Shown here piece after piece: positions 38,801-50,800 of a DNA stretch of 64,000 bases. The notes beneath the pieces are model-generated. The model had not been told where the DNA came from. It was given only the letters and a program-made list of their open reading frames with translations, and did no database searches. The stretch is taken from assembly GCA_033065855.1 (NCBI GenBank), contig JAVXUO010002512.1:62001-126000 (forward strand). Direction: 5' to 3'. The stretch's first letter is position 1. Each line of letters begins with the position of its first letter. Source of the stretch: Escallonia rubra (lineage: Eukaryota > Streptophyta > Magnoliopsida > Escalloniales > Escalloniaceae). The position numbers and the translations under genes were made by a program.

Positions 38801-41800
38801 CTACCCTCTACCCTCTCTGGTATAGTATCGCAAATACTGATATATCACCACTGTCAAGGCCTCAACATCGAGGCTTGGCAGCCCCATGGCCATCACTTCA
38901 ACCATCGCTGCCATCGCCAAAATCCCCGCACTTCAATTGACAGAATCCTCCACCACCGCAGTTCGCTGGAAATTGAAATGGTTGGACTTTCATACCAAGC
39001 GTCACCCTACTTATTCATACTTGTGATTTCCATTGTCGCTGACGAGGCTGTCGATGGCGGTGGGCTGTTCGCCGCCTCAAACCACCACATACACCCATCA
39101 CCTTCATTATCACCATAATTTAATCAACCACCACTGATTTGCTACCAAATTTAATTCAAATCAAGCTAACAGTCAAAATTGAATATTAAACCTGAGGAGA
39201 AATCAAGTTTATTGATGGGGATCGGATCTGAAATACTCCATATAATTGAGATCTAAACTTGAATTGATTAGATCATAAATCAAAGTCACTTATGAGATGT
39301 GATGGCAGTTGATGGTTGCGACAACTGTGGCTGCTCAGTGTCTATGGCAATAACCGTGGGTCGTGGTGGTCGAAGAGGCGACTGTGGCAGTTGAAGGGGG
39401 GAGAGATGGACAAGAGGGGGTGGCAACTATGGTCGCAGTGGATGGTTGTGAAAACAGTGGCTTGGCAATGATTACGGGATGCGACAGTGTTGGTGGTCAG
39501 CGTGAGGCAACGGCGGTGGGTCGTGGTGGTCGAAGTGCCGGTGACAGTGGCAATTGAAGGGTGAGAGAGGGGCGGGTGGATTATTGGTATCGTGGTTGAT
39601 AAAAGAGGAGAGAGACGAGTCTGAACGAAACAAAAAAGAGAGGTTTAGTTAATTAAAGAAGGGCAAATGTGGAAGTAAATATAGATTTTAGTCTAAAAAA
39701 GGAAAATGAGCAATAATTTTGGGACAACCAAAAAAGAAAATATGATATAATTTTGCGACGAGGGAGTATAAAATTTACAAGTGCAATAACTTAATTAAGT
39801 TCGGAACTTCGGAAATTTAAGGACACACTAGCACACATGTAAGTGAACACCAAAAACATGTCTTTAACAAGCTTAGATTCCATAAAGAGAAATGCTTCTA
39901 TAACCATTTATCGTATTACCAAGATTATTTTTCTCAAACATTTATATACTCAAAACCTATTAGCAAGTCTGACTAATTTGGTAATAGCAATATCTATAAT
40001 CTTATCAAAACATATATGGCAATAGCTAGAATTAGCTTAGCATCTAGAACCTTTGTTGATATATCCAAAACCTATCAGCAAGATTGATTAGTTTACTAAT
40101 AGAAGTACTAATAAACCTATTAAGTGTACATTAAAATAGCTACAAGCTTAGCTAACAATCTAAAATGTTAGTTCAAATCTGCACTATAATGTCTTGCTGT
40201 CATAATTATGCATCCATTATCCATTTAATCCCCGCCCACCCCTCAAGTCCAAAAAATAAAAAAGAAAAAATAATTCCAACTACCCTAATATCGAACAACA
40301 GTAGAAAACTTAAATATTGATATGCTAAATTTGGTATTTGGACAAACCAACGTCACTCAGTACTTGGTAAATTTTGTTTTGCCTCGGTCTATATTACGTG
40401 GACTAGGTACGAGTGCCCGGATCGGATACGTGTCCAAGTGCGAATTCATCTAATTTTTAATATGACATGGGGACACGGCAAATTATTCGTATGTATTAAT
40501 ACTTTTAGTTATTCCTAAGGTAAAATGGTGTTTTATGTGTAGCACGTGGTTTTAGTTGAGAACTTTGCTCATCTCAAAGTAATAACAACGAAAAAGAAAC
40601 ACTATAAGATAGTGCTCATAGCGGCATATCTTATGAGATGTGCTGGACACAGATCCCGTACCCGTGTCCAAGTGTCAAGTGTCCGACACGGATACTTTCG
40701 GTATTCTGAAGAGTCCATGTAACATAGGCCTCGATCACAAGCTTCAAAAAGCCTTTGTCCTGGACATTCTAGGGAAAGAGACGAAGAAAGAGTCGTAATT
40801 GAGTAACATTTTACATGATGGTGAATTGGTGATTGCGCTTATCGTTGTCAGTCATTGCAATATTCCATCTACACGAATAACCATCTCAGGCTATCATACC
40901 GGCTTATAGGAAATTAAAGAATGTGGAAAGATGAAGAGATCGAGAAAAAAGACTAAAGTGCACCTATAAAACAAATGTTGATTTTAGGATGACATCGACA
41001 AAATTAACGAGGAAATTAAGGAGATTGAGAAAAGTGCTAAAGTGTGCCTACCCAAATAATGATGACATGTATAAAATTTATGAGGAGATTGAAAAAAGGC
41101 TAAAGTGCGCCTATAAGTACGTTATATATGTGAGCAATAGTGAGGTTATCCCAGATTTATCCTGGACAACTGATTGTTAGAATCGTGGAATGCCTACAAG
41201 TTAATGAGGTTGTGACCACCAGGAACAGAACCCTAACAATCATAAGAGCTTTCTCCCTCTAATGTTTACTCTGGCTTAGCATTGTGTGAGTAAAAGAGGT
41301 CTTGTCTTGCATGAATCATACGTGAGATCTAATTAGGAAACTAATAAGAGTCTACAAGAACCTGTGCTTCTCATAGAGAAGAAAAAGCCAGCAGCCCCAA
41401 CATCGAAGACTCATGTTATTAATCGAACTTTATAGCCGTCATTTTTTTTTTATTCTTTGGTTTAGTTTGTAGAATTTGAAAACAAGGTATCAGTTACAAG
41501 AGTAGTAAGCTCCTATAGGCAACTAAACCTAAAGAACAATCCTAGTTTATAGCCATCAATTTAAGGTGAGCACCTTCCTGTGTTAGAACCTAGAAGTCCA
41601 CCTTCCCCTCCCGATGTTCGCCATCCCAACCCAAGGAGGCATCAAGGCAGCTATGTCCTTGTAGGAAATGCGACCGTCTGGAATTGATTCTGAAATAACC
41701 TATTTAACTAAGTATTGCTAAGAGTGAGAAATGTCGGAGGTGCCAAGGTTAGAAACTCGAGACCTAAGAAGCACGGATTCCGGTGCGGGTGCGGATGCGA

Positions 41801-44800
41801 TACGAGTGCGGATACGCGGATACGTCATTTTCTAAAAAAACAGGATACGGGTACGGCGGGGATACGGCAAAAATTTATTAACATATATTATTTATATATA
41901 ACAAAAATAATGTTATTTTAGACAAATAATAAGATATTTTGTTAATTTGGTGGGCTGCTTTAGAAATATTGAAAGTGCATAGCTAAGACGACAAAGTTCG
42001 TAGAAGTTCTATTGTTTTTTTAAAAGTAGTGGACTATTTTGAAAGATTGTCAATAGAGCTGGGAGTTAAACATAATAAATATAAAGTTTCATAGAAACCC
42101 TATCCCTATCTTATAACACAGCCGTCACACGGTTACAGACATGGAAATCATCGACAGCAAGGAGTGGCCGTCGCATCTCCTGCCAGAAGTCCATCGCCGG
42201 TCGTCTCTCCTGCCAGAAGTCCCTCGCCGGTCGCCTCTCCTGCCGGAAGTCCCTCGCCGGTCTCCTTCTTCTCTTTTTTTCTCTCCTTCTTCTCTTTCTT
42301 CTTCTTCTTCTACTCTCTGCCAAAAAACCCTGGGTGCGTGTCCGAGTCGCACCCAGATCCAGAAAATTAATTGAAAAAAAAAATAGTTTCGGACACGCAC
42401 CCGATGCGCACCTGGTGCCTGTGCTTCTTCCCTCTGTTACATGGACTCGGCACTTTGAGTCAAAATATCGTGTCCACACGACACGACACGGATCCGGGTA
42501 CGGGATCCGTACCGGACAGACACGCCACGTCGCCGATTGGAGAGGATCTCTGGAAATTTGTTGCCATGGATATGGAAGACGAAGGTCTTACAAGGAAGAA
42601 GGCGCAGAGTCCTGGGTAGGAGAGAAAAAGAAACAAAGGGAAGAAGATGAAGAGTCCAGATCTAGTAGGTAGAGGGGGGGAGAGAGAGAGAGAGAGGGCA
42701 TACCTCGAGGCAAGAGAGAGAGACAAAAGAGAAAAGAGAAGAAGATATGGCCATCGACCTCCGAGAAAGAAGAGAAGAAGAAGAGGAGAAAGAAGAAGAA
42801 GAGAGAGAGAGTACCTTCTGCTTGGTCACGTGGGTCTTTTCTGCTTTTTGGGTTTTCTGTCTGCTTTTTGACAGCCTTTCTTTTGCTTTTTTTTCCTTTT
42901 CTTTTTTTTTTCCCAACTTTTTGGCATTGATTTATAAAAAAGGAACAAAAAATATCTAAATTGAAATAAAATGTATATTGTCCAACTAAAAATGAAAGAA
43001 TCTATTTATTTTGGGCAGTAATTATGTATAATTTATATATACCCGTAAAAAAAATATTTAACACTCAATCTCATTAAAAGTATTTTATGTATCTTAAAAT
43101 TTTTAGCCGTATCCCCGTACCAGTGTCCAACTTTTGGACGGTGTCCACGTATCCTAAACTTTCGAAAATAGGCGAGTCCGACACTCGGACACGTACCCGA
43201 TCCGGACACTGACACCGAGTCCATGTAACATAGCTTCTTCCAGACATCCGCACCGGTGCTTCATAGCTCAAGACATAGTGTGGTATATGTCAATGTTAAA
43301 ATAATGTTCTAGAGTCCAATTTATAAAAAAAACAATGTTGTTTTTTACTACTTATGTAACTCCAACCCTGATAGAATTCAGCATGTTAGTGATCAATTTA
43401 TGTCTTAGAGCATAGTAGCTTCCTTGGTGCGGTCAAGGGGTTTCTAAGCCAAACATCTATGATGTATATCTCAGTACTGTTTGCTTTATACTATGTTGTC
43501 GCTATATTGAATAACTGCTGATCAGGTTTTTTGACTAAATCCTTTTCATCTATGTTGGTTAATTAGTTAACAAACTTAAACACTAAATATCCATGGACAA
43601 CAAAGTGTAAATGGTGAAACATCTCGAATAATTTTCTTATAATCTCAAATTTAAATTTCAGTGTTGGTTCTAAAAATAGATTAGGATGTACGGAAAGCAG
43701 TCCCTAACCGACTATAAATGGTGAGAATTTTTTAATGAAGTATGTCGTATTTCATAAATTTGAGAGCTCAATAACAAAGTTCTATGTAAATTTAACTCAA
43801 GTATAGTAGCGACTATATATTTTGAGGTGGACATGGAGATTGAATTAAAATTTTATGTGGATCACGATTATTGATGTTGAAAGTAGAATCTTTTTACTAA
43901 AAGTAGCACCAACCCCTACAAGTGCGCAGAACACAACATGAATGTGAATCTTTTGATATTCATAATTCTTAGTTGCCTAAGAATTCAAAGACAACAAGTA
44001 GATTATACTAATTAACTGGCAGATGGTACACAACCGGCATAATAAATACAAGATTAAGATTAGCTCAAATAGTGACAATATTTCATGTTCTCAGATCACT
44101 ATTCCACGTGCAAAGCGCAGGAACTTAATAGCTTGTATAAAAGGGCGCTCACAATCTAGGATACCAATTAATGCTATTAGCAGACAAATTTAACAAGAAA
44201 GCCATGGAAATTCATAATTTAAAAAAGGTTCACATAATCTCAACAAATTGTAGTAAGCTAGCTGTAGTTTAACCAACTAACTGTGACACAATAATCCAGT
44301 AAAGAAAAAAATAAATATGACTAGTGTAGATATCCCATTTTTTTAACATCATTTTGTCACTTGGTCTAACCCTGTCCAGTTCAATCTAGTATAGTCCAGT
44401 TCAATCTAGTATAGTCCAGTTCAAATCCACTTTAGTCTATTTCTGTAGGCTTTATTTCCTTTCAGTTGTTAGTCGATTCGAGTCAGTATACTCATGTTAG
44501 GCTTAACCCAGGTCAGAGTCTAGTCAATTTGGTTTACCTTAGATTGGGTTATGGGTCCGTCTTTATTTAATCCAATCCACGTGTATCCATATGGCAAGTA
44601 GGCTTTTCTTTCTAGACTAAAGGTTTTAAAGTAAATTTTTAAGGAAAAGTGTACTGGCCGGTACACTTTATAAGGTGCGGTCGACCTTGGTAGTCGAAGT
44701 ATACCGGCCGATAGAGGTATTTCAAGTCTTCTAATATTTTCTCTGGTGATGGCTTGGGTTGTCCCTAATCATTTTGTGTACTTTTTTGTAGCCCAGGACC

Positions 44801-47800
44801 CACAGCCTCTATACAAACCATAAGGCACCCCCTAAACACATTGAAAATCCCCAAGAGACTAGTATTATTCTGCAAGGCCACTAGGGTAAACATATTGCGA
44901 TCCCCTCTCCCGTACACATATTCGTTCACTTGTTCTATTGATTCTCTTGCATTGAGGATACATCCAAACCAGCAGCCAACCAATCCATAAAAATCTTTAG
45001 TTTGGGTCGTACGATATTGTTTCATTCTATTTCGCCAATTTTGTGGTATTAATCTAGACCATATAATCTCAAACAAATCATATTGATAATATCCTCTTAA
45101 CCATTTTTTCCAGTCATTTGTTTCGTAATTTCGAAATCTCTTGCCTTAATTCGAAATAAAATATTCCTTGTGTTCCAAAAGAATTTTTTAGTACACTCTT
45201 AAGAAAAAAAGATGTTCCATCAAAATGTATAACAATTTTTGAGTAAATCCCCTTCTTGTGATTAATTTTTGTCCTCAGATAATAAAAAACCAGTCTTATT
45301 CCGGTACTCAGATTATACAATTTCGTTGCAATAACTATTTTCATAAAACCATATTCAGATTTAGGTCGTCTCCTCATGGGTCGGAACTACAAGGTTTTGA
45401 TTCTCATTAATCTGGTCGGTATGTAGGCCACTCAGCCCCAGCCCCAGATGTTGAGTTCATACAAATAATTGGGTGTCATTAGGGTCTGTTCTTGTTTAAT
45501 AAAAATTGTCAAGATCAACAAAACAAGTAAAGACCTAATTAGAGTATGTTGAGATGTCTAACACCTTCTCATCCCACAAATTAGTCCTCAAATCCGGATC
45601 TAGGGTTATGCAGTCTACATTAGCTTTATTGGTGATCTAGACAATTTTAGGGTTTTCTTGCTTTTCCTGTTAATTATTTTTAATCAACTCGAAGAACTAG
45701 ATGGCGACTCGAAAACTAGATCTTTGGGATGCAAGTCATCACAACTAGCAACCACGGAAGATTTGCATAAGATCACAAGACCACACCTCCAATGGCAAAA
45801 GGCTGCTCTAAAATTGTTCCTCCAAGAGGCACACCATATATTTTTCCGCCTTCATACTTGTCCCATCCGCCAATAATGAGTCCAGTTTGCAGCATACTCT
45901 GCAAGGTAAACGTAGTAAAATTAAACTAGGTATCAAACTCGATAGACCATCTAATGGCAAGAGCCTTGTGCACAAAGCTACCTGCATGAACTCCTGTCAA
46001 AGGAAGTGAGTAAAAAAAATCCATGAAAAGTCCAGGATGTGTACAGATGACCAAAGAGAGGCACAAAGGTAAACCTTAGATTTCGCATGTTTGGCATTAA
46101 GTTAAATAAGAACAAGAAGCATACGTTTCAAAGAAAAGTTTCTGCAACCCTGAATTGTTTTGACTTCTATTTTAAGGCTTTCATACGTTTCTGTTAAGCA
46201 AATTCATAATATCAACAGTGATAAGTTCATACACGCCATTAAAATCGATTTTAGTTAATGTAACTGATAAAATTTGGCTCCATAATTTATGGTTATTATA
46301 AATGTTTGGAATTTGGATCTGAGGTAAACAACCTTGAATGCTCATGTGCCTTACACTTGTTTACTACTCCTCATCTCGAACCAGTGAAAGCTTCCCAGGC
46401 AGTAAACATACATAAAAGCCACCTTGTAATTAAAAAGGTTACATTACTATGAGTGGTTTTCCCTGTAAAATACACACCCATGCACAGTACTCCGACATTG
46501 ACGGGGCACAATTTATAAACAAAAGCAGCAGCTCCCCTGTAGTAGAGATTAATAGAAGATACTAAAGAGCGCGAAAGGAGGAAAAGGAAACCCAGGAGCA
46601 AAAGGATCTCAAATACCTTTGCTTAGGATCCAACATATGACCTTCAACACCTTCAAATTTTGACATATCGCATACGAGTGGGCTATTTTCAACTTCCAAC
46701 CCAGTTTCCAAATTGCAACCAAACTTCCACATTGATAGCCAGGCTAATTACACTGTTGGTCCTTTGACTACCGACATATAAATAATGCAGTTTGGGCTGA
46801 ATTAGTAATTCCGTCCAAATCAATGCAGAGTGATTGTCAAAGGACTTCATGAGAAACGCTTTATGCAATTTCTCAAGGGCATTAATATTCACTTTGTCAT
46901 TTAAAATTTCACCGAGCCTAGCTCTCTCCCCCTCTCTCTCTCATGCGCAGGCACACACACAATATATCCCATTAAGTGTTCTATGATAGTGGTGAATTTT
47001 TAATGTTGTAATTTTTTTGGCACAAACTTTATTTTCCACATTGATTTTGCTAGCCCAACTATCGACGGTAAGCTTGCAATTTTGCCTTCCTAAGAAAAAG
47101 ATCTCATCAAATCATCTTATCAATAGGTACTGATGAAAGTGGAGGTGCTTTCATGGGTGTCGGTGATGCAAGGAGAAAGGGATAAAGATTGATCTGAAAA
47201 CGGTGGTAAAGAAAGGAGGTGAATATTTGGCTACACAAGCCATGGGGTATCTGGATCTAATATTAGAGATTGGACACATGTAACCTTACATGTTCATGTG
47301 TTATGCTAAGGACTCCTGGCTCTAACCAGGGAATCTTCCTTAAGCAGTAAACATATGCACAATAATCCGACTCCCACACGTATCCATATAAAATCGTATC
47401 ACTGCCATGCTATAAACTTACTGTGCCCAAGAGAAATACAGTAAAGAAAGTTTCAGAAAAGTTTCAAACCTATAACATTTAGTCTAGCAAATCAAATGAT
47501 TGTAAATTCAAGAGGCTAATTAGATCGCATTCGATCTCTTTATCTATAACTTTATACCATCCATTACAAGCGGATAGATAGGTTAAATACAACAAAGGAC
47601 CAACTGCGACGACCTCAAAGATAATCTTTAGAGGTTCACCCATATTCAGAGGCACATAATTAAAATCAATGTAAACCAAAATAGTCAGTTTACAAGTAGT
47701 AGGATTACATATATTTTTTAAACCATATCAAAAACCAAAACCATGTAGGACAAACCTTATTATTGTATGACAACAATCTGACAAGGTTTGCTGCAACCTT

Positions 47801-50800
47801 GACAGTTGCAGGCTGCCCAAGCTGTATCCTGCATCAAGGAAAATCACTTAAAACCAAAGAAGATTGCAGTATCACTAATATTGCGGAAAAGCAGAATCTT
47901 CTCTAGATAAAGAGCGAGTGTATATAAATGAGCCTAATAAGAGGGGCCAAGGGTTGCGGGGGTAAAACCTCTATGGACGTCATAAACACAGAATGACTCG
48001 TCTAAACCAGCCCTACCACCGTCCTAGACACCAGCAGTTGGCCGGCAATAAACCTACCTGATTTCAATGGGAGAGCTATAATGGTGGTGGTCATTGTGAC
48101 GGTGGTAGTGATGGTGTGGTTTGGTGCTGCTGAAGAAGATGGGGAGAGAGAGAGAGAGAGAGTAACAATTGAGTGAGTACTCTCAGATTGTTAATGTGAG
48201 TTAGTGATTGTTTCGAAGTTGTAATAGCTGCATACGAACAAATGGGTTCTGTAATTATAGACAGTGCGTCACACCATCTGGCGCACTTCTTCAATTACAA
48301 AAAAGCCAATAATTGAAAATTGTCATTACCGTGGTAAACAAAAATTGCTGAAGGGCAATTTTGTGATTGTGAAAAGTGCGCGAGATAGTCTAAAGCAATG
48401 TTTTCTAATTTTGAAAAAGTGATTTGTGATCATCCATGTGGCCGTGGTGGACGGTCTGAGATGGGTTGGGACATGGGATCCCATCCCAGTGATAAAGAAG
48501 GATGCACTAACATACACCATGCGCACACACAAACACACGGTACGTACGTCTGTATACACACACACATACGCCCGCGCGCCCGCACATACATTGTGCGCAT
48601 CCATGTGGATAAGCAAGGACACATGCATAACCTTAGTGCAGTGCCAAGTAAAACCCCCTGAAGGTTTCCAAAACTCAAAGTTACATGAAACAAACTAATA
48701 CTCCCTCTGATCTAATGAATTTTCCTCAGTGTTTTTGCGAAATCCTAGGATATATTTCTCGTACATGTTAAAACAGAATTGGACTCAAATAGTAATTATA
48801 GACTAAAAAAGTATTGTTTGACAAGTCAAGAGTATAAAAACAACTGAGTAAAGTCAAGGTTTACATGTACTAAATCTATCCTAGGAATTAGCAAACAGCC
48901 AAACGGGGGGATTCAATGGAAGGGAGCGTGTACATAAGAACGCAAAGAGGCCGTGAGGCAACCGCAAATCTTACGTCACTTACGTGTGTTGATGGAGAAA
49001 GTAGCGCACATAATCAGAGACAATTTGTGAATCTGCAGCCTGCAAATATAATACTTCTTGATGAGTAAAGCAGTAACATATGTCAGTGACTGTTTCACTA
49101 TCTTAGGGTCCATAAATATTTTTCTCTGATCTCAAGTTACTTAACTAGCTCCTAATCACTGAATAAGGCAAGCAACAATTTTTGCACTTTACATTCTTGA
49201 AGAGATGAAATAATTGGTGGCAATGGTTACAACATATTCAAAAGAATGCCAACATATGATTGGTGGTGCACCACACTTCAGTGGGCAGCTGTGTTACGTG
49301 GACTTGGTGCCAGTGTCCAGATAGGATATGCATCCACGTGCCGGGCTCGCCTATTTTTTAAGTTGATGAATTCGAGGACACGGATCCGTATTAGGACACA
49401 GACATGAGGACACGTCTGAAAGTATAAAATTGAGGCTGAATATTCAAGGTAAATCTATACTATTGAAAAAAACATGTAATCGGGTAAACTTTTTTCCGAC
49501 TAAATTCCCTTTTTTGAAGTGTTGATAAAAAAAGTTGTGTTTTGACTTATATCCTTTTTTCCCTTTTTGAATAAAGTGTGTTGAAAATCAACAGTATGTG
49601 CATTTATGTATAGTATACTACTATACTATCAAATCCTCTTTCCTTAGATCAACAGTATGTGCATTTATGTATAGTATACATCAAAGAATAATTGAAAAAA
49701 CACTAAAACCAGAACCCAGAAGGGTGTTACGTTTGGGGTTAAAAAGGGTTTTGAGAGGAGAGAGAAGAGGCAGCAGCAGCCACCGGTGACTGGAGGCAGC
49801 AACAGCCACCGGTGACCGGAGGCAGCAGAGGCAATCAGCTATTAAAACCGCTTCTGAATCCTTTGAGACAACAAAAATGGAAAACAGACCAGAAGAAGAA
49901 GAAGGTGCAGCAAGCGGTGGCAATGGAGGCGAGGTAGCTGTAAACATCTGAGAGCAGATATGGCAATGTCGTCGACTGTGTTCACTAATAATTTCTGGTT
50001 TGTCTATTTCAGTTCGATGTCTTTGTCCGCCTTCTCTAACCAAAGATTCTTTTCGTAAATGACTTACAATGTCAATATATTCACAGAAGAGCCCATTAAA
50101 CTAGCCTATTTCTCAAGTAAAAATTAATTACTTAAAAAATATTAAAATCCTAGCGGCACCCTATGTTACATGGACTCGGTGTTGGTGTCCGAGTGTCGGA
50201 CTCGCCTATTTTCGAAATTCTAGGATACGTGGACACCGTCCAAAAGTTGGACACGGGTACGGGGACACGTCGTGCATAATATATATCACATTTATATTCC
50301 TACTATAGCGCGCTACTAAACACCATATATAAGCATATAACTAATTACTATAGTATACATAAATATTCTGAATAGAATGCTAGGAATGTGAGGTAGAGCA
50401 TCAAGATATGTGTTAAATTGGACTATTGGAGAGGGTTGGCAAAGAAGTATCTCTTGAGTTGTCATTAAAATTTATGAATTTAAAAATTGAGCTGCCATTG
50501 TCAAAAAGTAACATATTTTAGATTTTTAACATAGTTGGAGATATTGTACAGTTAAAAGGCTGAAAGAACATCTAAGAGGCCATGCTTTGCATCCCATCTC
50601 AGGGATGTGTGGTACAGCAGTACCGGGCTTGTGGCAGATGAGACAGCAAAAAGGCAAAAAAAAAGGTTATGGCTGATTGAAAACCCCTCCTCAGTCGTCA
50701 TTTCAACTTGCAAGAGTGCAAGACAAGTTTGTGCGTCTCTCGAGGTGAAGTTACAGAGAAATCCTTCTCTCCCTCGTGCTGCTGCTCCTCCTCTTCCCTC

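Larger units (their letters stand above)
35407..45786 (-). other. PBA1 intron 5 (10.4 kb), element-rich
   Basis: Donor gtgtggtc, acceptor ttgtag-like tatacag in transcript sense. It contains a Mutator-like element, a Stowaway-like element, three hAT-like elements and a likely plastid fragment, listed separately. The stretches between them (35407-36571, 39767-40380, 40736-41755 and 43275-44764) show no gene. Confidence 0.85.

Noticed and set aside
42111..42916. Arg/Glu-rich and Ser-rich ORFs on both strands
   Set aside because: They arise from GA/CT runs and 30-bp tandem units within two nested hAT-like elements.
45658..45876. Plus-strand 72-codon ORF
   Set aside because: It is antisense to PBA1 exon 5, whose minus-strand reading is unambiguous.
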